A stretch of 64,000 nucleotides of DNA from Larix sibirica. Taxonomy: Eukaryota > Streptophyta > Pinopsida > Pinales > Pinaceae. The stretch is from contig NWUY0304171870.1 in NCBI GenBank assembly GCA_004151065.3, positions 1,509-65,508 of the forward strand, given 5' to 3'. The position numbers were made by a program, and so were the translations under genes. Below are positions 1-11,982 of the stretch, in pieces; position 1 is the stretch's first letter, and each line of letters starts with the position of its first letter. Below the pieces are notes generated by a model that saw only the letters and a program-made list of their open reading frames with translations, had not been told where the DNA came from and searched no databases.

Positions 1-1960
1 AGCCGGTTGGTAAAAGGTCTAGGTGGCTGAATGTCACAAAGATTAAAGCAAGCATCTCCCACGCTGTTTGAACGCCCGTCCAAGAATGATCTAAGTTAAG
101 CAGGTAATGGATCCGTCTGATCTTCTTTATATAAAGGTTCTTCATGAATACATACATGTAGCCAGCCAGGTGGTGAGTTGGTATTATGTAAACTTAATAA
201 ATCCTGGGGCTAAAGAGAATACGAATGACTTTTTTAAGTGCTAACCTCCTAAGGTTTATCAAGCAAGGTGGTTGGTTGTTTTGTCCTTCCTTCAAATGCT
301 CTAAGTTCAGGTCTGTGATCCTATGAGAGTACAGGTGGTTGGCAAGGGAGAAACGTAGGCAGATGCTAAAGGTCCTATCCTAACAATGCTGTTTGAATTA
401 AGAAATATGTATCTGGGAAGCCTGGTCCGAAAAGAATAGTGCCCAAAAAGTCTTCCTGGCTTCTTAATCAATGGGTTAGGGCTAACTCCATACTCCTAGG
501 TTTAAGGCAGTAGTAAGAGTAGTAAGTTCAGGGTAAGGTTTATCCATCATTCCATCCATGCATCCATCCATCTGGTGCTGCTTCTAAGAGAAAGTAATGG
601 GTTGGGCATCACTCCTTCAACTAGGATGAAGCAGTCAAAAGTAAAGGGTAAGTTCAATCCCGTCCCTACAAGAGAAGGCATTATGTTGAGTAGTAGTCCA
701 GTGAGGTTAAGGTGATCCCTCATCTATCCATCCCATCCGGTGCTTCTAAGAGAGGGGTTCATAGCGAGACTTCCTAAACGCTTCATAAGGAAGTTGTTTC
801 ATGCCTGCCATCAATGCTATGCCATTCTGCCCGGATACTCTAAGGGGTTCTAGCGATATCTGCTAAGCGCCTCATTCATGCAAGTGATATAGGGCAAGTA
901 GTTAGGAAAACAGGAGCTAAGAGGGTGAAGGGGTTGTTTCATGCCTGCCATCAATGCCATGCTATTCATAATTATGCTCGGTTCCTCTAGCTGCTGCACC
1001 GTACGTATCTCTTCTCTAAGCGCTTCATTCATCCGATATTGGGTAGTTAGGAAACACTTCAGTAAGGGGTAAAAGGGTGTTTCATGTCATCCCTTGCATC
1101 CCAGATTTATAGCAGGTACCTCCTAAGCATTCATAAATAAAGTGGTGATATAGGGCTAACAGGTATAGGTAGTACAGTGGGTAACTAGAAGGTGGGTAGC
1201 AGGGACGAAGTGAAAGGCGGGTTCTATAGGTTAAGCAGTGGGTTCAAATGGATGAATTGTATTGGCTCCTCACCCTTATTAGGTCGGGCGAGATACTTAA
1301 CGTATCCTCGCTTCTAAGCAGGACAATAGGTCATACGTGTTACCCAGAAGTTCATAGTGTTAACAGAAGATTATAGTGATACCAAGACGAATTCCTAAGG
1401 TGTAGTAGGGTAAAGGGTTAATAGCTCTAGCGTCTACTCCCTTATCTTCCTGGCTGAATGAATAGGTTGACAGCACTTGCTCTTTCCCTCCATCCGTCCA
1501 TTCTTCCTAAGTAGGTCTCCGTGGTAAGTGAAGTTCTGGTAACCCGCCCGGGTGTATAGCATTCACGTAAGTAAAGGGGAAAGTAGCTGAGTAAGAGAGC
1601 AGCTGTACCATACCACTATGATTAATAAAGAAGAGGTGTGATTGAAGCTTGTGCTTGCTTTATGCTGACCCGTCCAACAGCTCTATGTGAAGCCCGTACA
1701 ATGGTGGTTCGGGGTATGGTCGGGTAAGTGAGTAAGTGAAAGGTGGGTCAGGTGGGTTGGTTGATATAACAGTAAAGGTCAATTTGGTAGTTATAGTAAA
1801 GGGTAAATAGCAATAGTGGTACCGAAGTAAGAATATGTCATAAGTAAGTGGTGTTGGTTCTCGCAGGTGACTTGACTTTATTTATCAGAACGCCCGTGCA
1901 ACAATGCTCTAAGTTCAGCAGATAATGGATCCGAATTTGACTAACGTGCCATAACCTGAC
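1..1960. repeat. Cluster of diverged copies of dispersed repeat family R1
   Basis: No gene is visible. The stretch is built of overlapping, diverged copies of a unit of a few hundred bases. Recognisable words recur in order: a 'gtaaacacttcag' type word, 'gtttcatgccatccc', 'cgcccggat', 'tagcgatacctcctaagcgcctcat', 'aagtggtatagggctaacaggtctaggt' and 'cttcctggctgaat'. Good local copies lie near 780-930, 930-1150 and 1270-1560. The same words in the same order return at 36120-36480, 39770-39960 and 42330-42900. Short frames here, such as a 60-codon minus-strand frame near 850-1032, are by-products of the repeat. The words are seen directly; the copy borders are my estimate. Confidence 0.65.
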
Positions 1961-3740
1961 TAAAAACTAGCCCGCAGCAAAGTGAAACCCGCTGATCGAT
2001 GAATCATTTGTGTATGTGTGTGGCCCTGTCTGTCTCAATCTGTATAAAAAAAGAAAATAGGCAAATAAGGCAACTCATTGTGGAGGAGCGTAGCGCATAA
2101 GTGCTAAGCTAAGTGGTGTACCATGATCGCTAAGTGGCTCATGATATATCTTATCTATCCGAAAGAAACCCAATCCAACATCAACAAGGAACTCCCATAT
2201 TTGGAAGGAAACGAACGAATAACTCACCGCTACGATATCACCTTGGATCTTAACATGTGGACCCTTGGAGCGTAGTGCTCGACATGTGTTAGCCCACTTG
2301 TGTTTTGTAGGTCTTTTGTCAGGGTTTAGGCCCACATATGTATTGTTGTCTTCCCTTACCTCTCATATATATAGAGGAAAGAGAAAGTCATTTCATCATT
2401 TTTATTCTTTTTCACTATCTTGTGTTAGATATGTGACTAAGAGGAGTACTCTAGTCTTCCTCTCTCATGTGCACCCTCAGTTGTACTTTCTCTTTATTGT
2501 CTTGGAGTTGCTAGGGTTTCTTGGATATTTCAGAGCATCTTGAATACTAGGTCAATTTTTTCATCCCTGTGGAGACTTGAGATTAGGGTTATTGGATTAA
2601 ACCCTAGGTTGCACATGTTTAATAAAATAATAAGATAAGATTTTATTGCCTTAAAGAATATACTAATTATACGCTTGCTTGTTGGAGCTCCTTGGTCTAG
2701 GGTTTTCTTGGTTTGCCCTAGATAGGGTTTTGGAGAGCTAGAGTATTGTACTAGCCTTGGGATGATACTATGGTAGGTACATGAACTTCATCTTTACATA
2801 TATAATATGAAAGTTTGAAGTGTCATTTGTAAAGAAAACATAACTTTCGACGTTAAGTTGGGGTAGAGTCATATTATTTATATAACACACTATTGTGAAT
2901 TGCTTCAATCTATATAATTTAAGGACCCTACTATATGCTACACTCGCTAGGTTTGCTCGCTCGGGCTTGCTCGCTTGTGGGGAAAGATAATGCGGACGAA
3001 GACGGAGAAACAGTAAGGAAAGGGCAAGGAAAGTAGTTAGTGGGGAAATAACTATAACTGCTACTAATGCTGGCTGCTACTAATGCTGAGTGCTGGCAGT
3101 GGAGAAGGAAGGCGAACCCAAGTGGGAAAACCAGTAGATTTACATTTTCGCTACCTGAAAAATATATTTTTATTCTATTTTGATACTGAACAACTTAACT
3201 AATAAAGGGTTTTTATTATGCCAAATCCGCATTTCACGCATTTGTGCTACTTACAACAAGTTTTTGAGGCTTCAGTTATAGTAATAGATTACTTACGTTC
3301 TTATTGCTAGATTGATAAGATCATTGGTAGAGGTCAGAAAATAAATATCAGTGGAGTCAGAAGATCGGATTTGATTGATAAGATCCAATCTTTCAAGGAA
3401 GAATATCCAATCATTAGAGTCAGAAGATCCAACGAATCAGAATATTAATTATCTAGCTTTTCCATTAAGCCCTTTGTTTCCCACTTCACTCTGCTCACTC
3501 CCACTCGGGATCACTTTGCCGGGATCGCTCAACTGGGAAGGGAAGAAGACTCTGCCCACTTGGCCGAGCTCATAATAACCTGGGCTTGAAACAGCCATAG
3601 TTTTAGATCAGATCAATCATAGCCAGGAGGTCATTGCTGGTGGTCACCGATACGAGTCATTGATTCAACTGATTGGCCATATTAGTTGTTGGTAGGGGTG
3701 GGCCCGGAAACTTACGGAGTTAGAAAAAGAAATTAGAATA
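1960..3740. other. Gene-free spacer with a nuclear-looking, possibly LTR-like segment (about 2075-2640)
   Basis: No gene can be supported. From about 2075 to 2640 the texture changes to something like plant nuclear retroelement LTR or promoter DNA: a TATA-like stretch followed by 'gagg' near 2364-2377, pyrimidine-rich text with 'ctctctcatgt' after it, and repeated 'agggttt' words. A second copy, a primer-binding site and a polypurine tract were not found, so a solo LTR is only a suggestion. From 2640 to 3740 I see AT-rich spacer, with a short repeated 'gctactaatgctg' near 3060-3090 and nothing else. Confidence 0.25.
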
Positions 3741-4240
3741 TTATTCCCTATTCGCAATATATGAAGGCGGGGTTACTTTTTGCTCCGGGGATTGCTCAAA
3801 TAACCCCAACTTTCCAACTTCGCTATATTCATTCTGCGTATCTACACAATTATTTTCATCATATTCATCAGCCAATGCAAATGCAGATTGAATTTCATAA
3901 TAATATTAATACCAATTATTTTATTTATAATCATTCTATCCTTCATATTTCTGATTTTTATCATCGTGATCTTCCCAGTATTCATTCTGTAGCTCTTTAT
4001 ATAGACGTTTCTTCTTTCGAACTTCATGAGATTCATCGACCTCCGCAAATACATATTGATCTTCAGAAACATATCTATCCCCGACAGTGCCCTCCTGATC
4101 TGAATCAGAAGAAGAAAAAGAAATAATAACACCCCCGAAACCCTCTCGCGGCGTGATTCCCGTTATCTTATCTGCGCTGCCTTCTGCCGTAATCAACGTC
4201 ATAATTCTTTGGCTTTTCATAAAAACAACCCATGGCATGG
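3736..4240 (-). other. Compositionally odd segment open on both strands; unassigned acidic frame 3936-4238
   Basis: This 500-base stretch is open on both strands. The minus-strand frame at 3936-4238 (100 codons) is the most protein-like. It carries an SSSDSDQEG acidic patch near its middle and then many Glu, Asp, Lys and Tyr residues, ending in NQKYEG. Beyond its stop, the other minus frames continue with similar Asn, Tyr, Glu and Asp-rich text, so the DNA looks like diverged copies of a short 'gaatatgaagatgat'-like word that happens to be coding-friendly. I do not recognise a family. It may be a remnant of an acidic plastid or mitochondrial protein, or only repeats. Confidence 0.25.
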
Positions 4241-5300
4241 ATTAAAGGTTGTGTAGTCAGGGTATGTATGGGGGTGCCTAAGGCCGCCTATATAAATGAA
4301 TAATGAAAAGTTCGACGTAGATATGCGATCTCGTAGATAGACGTTTAGAATGATAATGATAAGGTTGCAGAACTTCTTCTCCTTTTTCACTCGCCATAGA
4401 AGAAGAGAGTTCCCGCACTACAGTTCCTAAGCACAGAAGAGAGTAGTAGAGAAAGAAGAGAATAAGGAGTTAGCTTCTTTTCTCAACAAAAAAAGCTAAG
4501 CACTAGAGAGATAGAGTTAGTTCGTTACTCATAGAGGTGTTATTCTCTTTGAATGAATTAATTGTGTGTCCGAGCCTATCGCAATTTACTTATAGAAACT
4601 AGTGCACTAGAGACTCTACTTTGATTATACTTTTTTTGGGCTTTTTACTCTCTAGCAGCAGAGAGGAGGAGACAACGCTATGGCTTTAATACGTTAACTC
4701 TTCAAGGAGAACTATTTCAAGTGCCAAAGCTAATTTATCTTTCATAGCAACTAACGGGTTTAGCTTCTACAGGTTGAACTACAAGTTGTTGCACTAATTA
4801 GAACTAGATTTTCCTCATACCTGTTGTGGAGGTGAACTACAGCTAGCTATATTAGTGGCAGCCGATCCATTACAGTTTTCAGTCATATCTGGGCTGGGAT
4901 CACAGGGGCTGGAGACAGTAATTATTGCCAATAGACAATCAACGACTAGTAGTTACCGGACTATTAGCCGTAGTAAGTTCAATGGAAAACTTAGTCCCCT
5001 TTATTATCTTATATAATGGCTCTATTCCGCCGGCTCTATTCCCCTAGGCTACTTCCGCTAATACACAATGGAAAAGTGAAATACAAATATAATTATATAG
5101 GTTACTCCGCTAATACGATGGGAATAAATAGGGTAGTAATATCTATAGATGTAATTATTCTCCATATTTCTTTCGACAATTTATAATAAAGGAAGGATAA
5201 GAGAAGTGTGTGTTTCCCCATATTAACCTGCTGAAGTTGATTGAGGCTCGACGACAAATTAAGACTAAAGCAATGAACTTCAGCTAAGCTAATACCCCAT
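4240..5300. other. Spacer, no gene seen
   Basis: AT-rich spacer with many in-frame stops in all frames. Short local repeats involving 'agagaagaga' and 'ccgctaatac' words occur (for example near 5050 and 5105). No RNA gene or conserved coding segment is visible. Confidence 0.6.
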
Positions 5301-5302
5301 AG

Positions 5303-5806
5303 GGAACTTACACAGCTGAGCTAAAGCGAAGAATAATAAGTGGTATCCATTCCTTCTTTTATTTATATTATGGGAATAGAGAAGTCCCTCAGGAATCTCA
5401 GGTGGATTTCTCTCCTCCAACGTTTGATGATATAGAAGGGGGTTACTTAAGCGGACTCACGGCAGATATATATAATAGATTTCGTCTATTAACATCTCGT
5501 AACTATAGCAATTTCTATATCAATTTGAATTCTCCAGAGCATTTGTGCGATGTATTGAATAAACTGCAATCTAAAGCCTTTGAGATAAACAGTAAAGTAT
5601 TATCTTTTATTTTGGACAATCGTTATACCTTGCAAGAGGCGGGTCTTCTTGCGAATAGCGCTCTAGCTATGGTGAATACAAAAGAGGCTTCTGACCTATT
5701 AAGGTTCTGTTACTTCTCTGACGAAGAGGTTAAGAAGGTGTGTAGAGTTGACGTGTTGTTAACTGAATTAATGATTCAGGTGCAGCGAGCTAGGTATGCT
5801 CTGTAG
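5303..5806 (+). pseudogene. Fragment of a mitochondrial linear-plasmid (phage-type) RNA polymerase
   Basis: The frame is open from just after a TAG at 5300-5302 to the TAG at 5804-5806. It has no ATG near its 5' end; the first plausible alternative start is a GTG at 5402. The product matches the pre-palm N-terminal region of T7-like single-subunit RNA polymerases of linear mitochondrial plasmids: an 'LKRR' segment, then 'DIYNRFRLLTSRNYSNFYINL', and then the diagnostic 'LNKLQSKAFEINSKVLSFI' block, which in this family precedes the catalytic domain. About 168 codons remain, against roughly 800-1000 in the full protein. The palm and fingers with the catalytic aspartates are missing, and no plasmid DNA polymerase or terminal inverted repeat is seen nearby. 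I infer an integrated, truncated plasmid gene. The family call is fairly sure; the exact plasmid type is unknown. Confidence 0.75.
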
Positions 5807-5809
5807 CGG

Positions 5810-6440
5810 TAACCATAAAGCAAGCTGTTGTATCTATCCAACCAAGCAGTGTTGATCCTTCACCATGAAGCGATAGCACCACTATCCCATGAGCGTAAGC
5901 AAATAACTGTTGAGCAATCCGGCAAGCGGTCTTTCTCATTACCCAACCACGAGGCTAGAACGTGATGCTAGGAGATCGACGACACCACCTAGCACTTGAT
6001 ACTATACTTAGAAGTGCAGCCTTTTCCACCTTAAGATAAACTAGCCTGTAGGTCCTACATTAACTTATGGGGTGGTGATTCCCGGTTTAAACTAAGAATA
6101 TAGGTATATTCAGATATATGTTATTATTATACTAGATGCAATCTTAGGGGGTATATGAATCTTAGGGCATGACGGAAACCATACTAATTGTAGTTGGGGG
6201 CTAGTAGCCAGTTTCTGGTGACAGGTCTGCTGGGTCTCCCTTCTATTGGTACTGTACTTCCCATGTGTTTGACCTACTCATTTGGGTCACCTGCTAACAA
6301 TGCTTGGTGGTTTTGTGAGTCCCTCTTACCGGCTTCAGGGGGGGGGGGGGGAAGACTTCATATCGAAATGCTCCAGGGCTTCTTTTATTCCTAGGAACAA
6401 CCGGGGAGTTTATATGGAAAAAAGTCATCTATAAATCTAT
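5810..6440. other. Spacer with a 14-base G run
   Basis: No gene. A run of 14 G residues lies at 6338-6351. It may be a genuine slippage-prone tract or a sequencing weak point. The 66-codon frame across it (6194-6394) is open only because of the glycine run. Confidence 0.6.
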
Positions 6441-6442
6441 AT

Positions 6443-6536
6443 GAACCAGGGGGGAGTCTACTATATTTAACAACCGGGGCTATTTCGACCAGGCTATTTG
6501 AACCAGGGCTCTAGAACCAGGTCTATTTCAACCAGT
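6443..6536. repeat. Short direct repeats built on 'aaccagg' + 'ctattt'
   Basis: Five or six diverged units of roughly 15-18 bases follow one another, each with an 'aaccagg' or 'accgggg' word and most with a 'ctattt' word. The word is not obvious elsewhere in the window, so the repeat is local. Confidence 0.6.
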
Positions 6537-6539
6537 CCT

Positions 6540-9480
6540 CATTAGGGTTACTCGTTAGGGTTCTTTAAACAGCGATCCTCTTTATTTCCTGACCCTGGCC
6601 TTCTTCAAACTGGTAAATTGAGGAAGGAAAGGTGGCATGTAAAGATGATAGAGAGTGTGGGCCTATCGGGATGGAAATTGAAATACTGAAAGATAGCCTA
6701 TCAAGTAATAATTCCCTTTGGAGCAATGTCTTTTTTTTGTTTTTTATTGCTTTGGTCTGTGCTCTCTCTTTATTACCTAATAACCCCTCTGTAGGATGAT
6801 GCAAACACATAATACATTGGTGTTAAAATAGCTCACGAAACAGGTCAGGTGGCGGCCCGCCAGGTCATAAGCCCTGGACTAAGGGATAGGAACGGCGGGC
6901 AAGGGGGGGCTGCTATACCTTAAGGGGGCTTCCATAGAACCACCGCAATGCCCTGAAATGGCATTTTGAGCCATCCAGTAAAGTTACTACTTATTAGCAG
7001 GTAATATCGGCAGTTCAAATTGCATGACAACCGGATTGTGATAATAAGTAATAAATATATGAATTAATCTATACGTTTAACTTGTCCTGGGGCAACTAAA
7101 GAGAGACCTTAACAAAGAAAGAAGGTTTAGCAAATAAGCTATGAGTTGTCTACGCTAGTAGTAATGATGCCCATGGTAAACTCTAATCCGCTATAATAAT
7201 TGCTAGGCTACTTCCGCCAATAAAATGGGGATGTAAGTTGGGATCTTCTTGTCCAATAGCACAAAGAAGCCCAGCGTGAGCAGTTATTTATATACCCAGG
7301 ATTTTTTATAAGTTAGGTTATTTATTCAACGTGTTTTAACAGTTCTATTTCGCCATGCCCAGTTTGTGTTCTCCATTTGTGAACAAATTACAGCAATGGC
7401 AAGCACCGGTTAGGGGTTTATTTCCTGCATTGGCAGTCCCATATTGGCAGATTGAATAGCTTTGGAGGTGAGGCAATAAAATAGTTGGTCAGGTAGGTTT
7501 AGATCTACAAATATTTATATACGGAGAGCATCTATACGTTATACTCTTACATATCCGCGTTTAACCTTTCCATGAAAAGTATAACTTACCTTCCTCCTTT
7601 CTCTTGCTGTAGTGCAGAACCAGATAAATATTGATATATAATATATCTTTAATGTTTCAAGCGCATAACCATATAAATACCCATTACTATGTCATACACA
7701 GAGCAGCTACCAGTAACAGTTTATGTAATTTCTGCTGGTTCTGAACAACACTATAAATCAAACTATATATAATATATACGTTTTCACATATGATACACAT
7801 TATATATTATATATAAGTTGAAATCATATTTGTAGGACTTTTTATAGGCCTGACTTCCATGACTATACAACTGTTTCATTTCCATGGTTGGGTTCGGGCG
7901 GGACAGATTGAACCTTCGCTCATTTTACCCAATGGAGGGAGCATCAACTATGATACTTGCATATCTATACCTTTCAGAATGTTTATCTCTTTATAGCCAG
8001 GATTCCATAAGTTTATCTCTATATAGCAAGGATGCATGCCCTTTGAACAACTCCATGCTGGTAGGTGTGATCCAATAGTATAATTTATCCAGGTCTCCCA
8101 GTGTTGTTCCAAGCGGTTCATTGCTTTATAGCGGCACACATGGAGTTGAAAAAAAAAGTATACCCCGATCAAGGTGGTTCTTTCTCATTATGAACACCCT
8201 CGATATCATACGCCCCGCTCTCCTTGCGACACCACCATGACGACACAATGATAGCAACCGCTAGCTAATATAATCCTTATTAACCTCATTTTGCTAGACT
8301 CTGTGACCTTTAGTTCATACCCCCGTAAAGTTATATGAATGGATCCTTGCCATATTCTTACCTCCTGTGTAAAATACGAAGTTACTTATTGGGTGGGGGA
8401 CTTACTACTTTGGACCGCCTCATATACCTCCTTGGGACCAAACTTACACTCTTCCTTCTTATTCTTCCCGCCTGGGATGTATGTGTGTGCTTTACCAATT
8501 GCAGTATGTAAACATGCAGGAAGGACCAGTTGAATACATAGCACCTACCCATTAAGACCTTATTCCCTATGGGAACTCACTATATAGCGAACTAGGGTCC
8601 TCCTTTCCTTTCTTTCCTTTAAGGGGCCCCCTGACAACAACCAATTTGAATGTGGGACGCAGCCAATAAGATTTATTTGAAAAAGTTGATGTTTTCTTAC
8701 TTACAATTCCCATTTCATTAACTTTCCCTATGGATGTTGGATCGCCACAGCTTGCCCCATCAGGTTGGTTGGAGAGCTACAGCTTTATACCCGGGAGCAA
8801 AGAACCTGCCGCTAGCCGAGACCAGGGCATAACGTTAATGGGTTCGATGAAAACCCCAACTCATCGGGGCACATAAAATGTTATTTTATTCTTAAATAAA
8901 TGGCCATTTCCTTATGTTTCCCTACATGGGGACAGGATGTCGTTGATTGGGGCTCGACGACAAAAGAAACACCCATACATTCATTACATGTTTTTTCCTA
9001 CTGATATGTTATTTATAAGTAATAAGTACTCATTGGGTGGGGGAAACCGTGTAAACCCTTCCTACCTCGGGCGATAGACTACTTAGTCACCTCGCTTCCC
9101 GTTAACATTCTACTCTTTCATCCCAAGGCGCCACCTTTACACTAAAAATTTATCAGTGCAAAACTAAGCCGAGCTAGGCCACCCTTGCACTATACAACTT
9201 ATAACCCCCCCCCTTCACCCTACCCTCCCATACCGTGCACCACCAGCCATTTTGTTTTGACCGCCTTAACCAATAATGCCTTCCTCCCTGTGAATTGATC
9301 AAATAATTTTTTTATTGAGCAAAGCGCGTAAGTCTTCTAACTCTAGGAAAGCCAGTCAGTATCTCAATCAGTCTCTATATAGGAAGGCTAGTCTATGGAG
9401 AACCCTAACTCAACTCTTCCTGAACTGTAGATACTCTGGGAAACAAAAGAAGGAAGCCAAAGATATTGTTTCGGGATGTT
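6540..9480. other. Spacer, no gene seen
   Basis: Frames are short and interrupted. A perfect 13-base palindromic GC hairpin (TGGCGG C CCGCCA) sits near 6849-6861. AT-rich tracts with 'tatatat' words occur at 7630-7820. Near 8840-8875 a 'ttcgatgaa..cca..catc.gggcac' segment resembles one near 43215-43250, a short dispersed repeat. Nothing supports a protein or RNA gene. Confidence 0.55.
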
Positions 9481-10265
9481 AAACCGACTCAGCTAACAAG
9501 AAGAACCAGGTTGGTGACTGGTATTGTCTTGTTCTCTAAGGGCGTCTCCCCTCGAGAAATGCTCGGTACCCACCTCGTCACCATATCCAATAGAAGCACT
9601 CTGGGATTAACGCCTATGCATGAGGTCCCCACTTGTTAAATAAAAAGAGGAAGCTTACCTAACCCGCAGGGCATAATTCGGTGTTACTATTAAGATCACT
9701 AATAAACACCTACCCGGGTGTGGTCTCCGGCAGGTCTTGTTCCGGTGTTGTGTTAAGCTACTACACTAGAGGAAGGATATAGTTGACTATTGGTTTTGTC
9801 TTGCAGTAAGGCATTTACCCAGCCAGATAAGTGCTCTGTTACTGTCCCATTATTATAGCAGGAATCTGGGTCTTCAAGCACGGGTAAAAAATACTGCCAA
9901 TAGGTGAGGTTATAAGACCGCCCAAAGATGAAGTAACTGATTAAGTTATTCGTGGTTAAGTTATTCGTGAAGGCCAGGTGCGGTTCTTTATTTGGTCTTC
10001 CCTAGTGAGTGGAAGAAGGAAGCCAATCTCACTCCGCAGGTCTTGATTTGAATATACCTAATAACATAAGTAAGAAGCTATCCGGATATAGTCCACAGTC
10101 TTGTCCCGAATCTCCCTTATAACATAAATAAAAGGCTAACCAATCTCAGTCTGCGAGTCATCATTCGGAATGTGAAGCCCACCCAACTACAGAAACTAAC
10201 TAGGCAGTTAACGAACGGGCCCACTGTATAGCCATTTCCCTATAGAAATGCTCTATGACTGTCCT
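9480..10265. repeat. Spacer made of diverged short repeats
   Basis: Words such as 'ccaatctca.tc.gc.ggtctt', 'ataacataa.taa.aagcta' and 'tgctctgttactgtcc' recur two or three times with changes (for example near 10020-10080 and 10095-10160, and near 9825-9850 and 10235-10265). No gene is seen. Confidence 0.4.
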
Positions 10266-10274
10266 ATTCGAATA

Positions 10275-10408
10275 GCTGTAATCAGAGCTATCTTACCCAG
10301 CATTTACCCTCGTTAGCTGCTCCAGAGCTGCACCACTTAACTTAATAGCGGTAATCAGGGCTATCTCTACCAGCGTTTTCCCTAGAAAGCTACTCCAGAG
10401 CTGCACCA
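10275..10408. repeat. Two tandem copies of a ~60-base unit (period ~73)
   Basis: Copy 1 (10275-10334) and copy 2 (10348-10408) share 'taatcaggctatc..taccagc..tt.ccct', 'agctctccagagctgcacca' and similar blocks in the same order, at roughly 85 per cent identity by eye. The shared segment contains a small inverted repeat around 'ctccagagctg'. Confidence 0.7.
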
Positions 10409-10664
10409 ACAAAAGATTTCCTCATGGCCTCCACAAATTACTGGAAGATATACATACTTTTTTTATAATGAAAATCAGGTGTAGGGGTGATTTCCTTATC
10501 TTCAAGTGCTCCTAGCCATCATTGTAACTCCCTGTGCATGCTCCTCCTCTAGTCACCACCTGCATCCCTAGGTATGCATAGTCTGGAATATACCTTGGTT
10601 CAAGATGCACCAATTTTGCATTATGTTGACGCATCCTTGCTTCCCATTTTCTTAGCAATTCTGG

Positions 10665-10706
10665 ACAATTCTCGGTCACGTGACTAGTGTCCTTGCAATG
10701 ACCACA
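10665..10706 (-). other. Second gag zinc knuckle, intact CCHC
   Basis: Minus-strand codons give C-G-H-C-K-D-T-S-H-V-T-E-N-C, a perfect CX2CX4HX4C nucleic-acid-binding knuckle. It is preceded by 'PRRPR' and followed by 'PELLRKWEARMRQHN'. It lies about 440 bases downstream (minus sense) of the first knuckle, farther than usual for paired knuckles. Confidence 0.8.
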
Positions 10707-11143
10707 TCTGGGTCTCCTTGGCTAGTAGTAATTCCTGGAGATGTGGCTTATTTCATCATAGTTGTAACATCTTATCGGGATAGTTATACCTTAATTCCTT
10801 CCTCCCCTAAATACTCCACCAGATCCTCCTTGGTATCCTCCCCCTGTACACCTATACCATTCCCTTCGGTGGCACCACCAAAAACATATTCTACTCTAAA
10901 GAACTCTTTGAAAATAATTCCAAAAGGGTGTATGGTGCATGACAATTCTCTATGTTATGCATGTTTTCCCCTATAAAAAGAACATAATAAGGTCATAGGA
11001 GTAGACATTTACTTCTGTAATAGTGGATAGAGTTGTGGTTGGTAGTTGTAGGCACTATCAATTTCATAATACTTCCTGGCCATCTGCCCCAGGAAACTGG
11101 TGGGGGTGGATTGGGGAGCCAAAATCCCTATTCTAAATGAAGG

Positions 11144-11185
11144 ACAATCATTATCAAGGTGTCCTTCTCTTTTAAAGACAACGCA
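11144..11185 (-). other. First gag zinc knuckle, second cysteine lost
   Basis: The 14 codons read C-V-V-F-K-R-E-G-H-L-D-N-D-C. Spacing matches CX2CX4HX4C exactly, but the second metal-binding cysteine is phenylalanine, a single G-to-T change if the ancestor was TGT. The flanking 'EGHLDNDCPSF' text is typical of a Gag knuckle. Confidence 0.7.
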
Positions 11186-11982
11186 CTATATCTGCTCCCT
11201 TCCCATTTTGGTCTTGTTTAGTTCCTGTAGCTGCTCCATCAAGGTGGATTGTTGTTATTGGAATTGTGTAATTTTAGGAGTTACGCTAATTGAAGAAACA
11301 TCTGTAACTCCCACTCAGGTAACACTAGGGTATCCATTCATGGATTCTCTTTTTAGGGATTGATTGCACCGATGCTTCTATCTGTGAGGTCTACCTCTAC
11401 TGCATCAGTGGTATCCTGGTCAAGGGTAGTAACCCACGGATAAACCCTTCTTTGTGTTGGGTCTAATGTATGGGGTACATTATCTTTTTTATCAAAACTT
11501 GAAAACACAGGTCATATTCCCATGCACTTTAACCAACCATCTGTTTCATTTATTTAATATAAGTGCGACTCTATTGCTCTAAGTATAGCCTTCTAGAATG
11601 AAAATAGAAAGCCAATATTCAACTCATCCAAGGTCTTGGTAACAACTTTTGGGTATACCTAAAAAAACTCCATATACCAATGTAGTGCCTTTCCCCGTAA
11701 CATGGTTTTCAATTACACTAGTTTAACCTCTTAAAGTAGTCCTCTTGGCCCTCCATATTGACTCACAGAGGAACCAATACTACTCCAAATAACTAGAACC
11801 CTTCCCTGAGAACTTGGGAAGGCACATGTTAGTTGTTTTTGTTGCTTTTATAGCCATATTACTAGTTTGATTTTCTAATAAAAGAAAAACTCAAAGGCTT
11901 GGCAAGCAAACTACGCCTGCTTAAATACTGGGACTTGAACTAAATCCTACACTCATACCCATAACTTTGCTAGTGCTTCCTC

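Noticed and set aside
6194-6394. 66-codon frame across the G14 run as a gene
   Set aside because: It is open because of the glycine run and has no family or conserved context.
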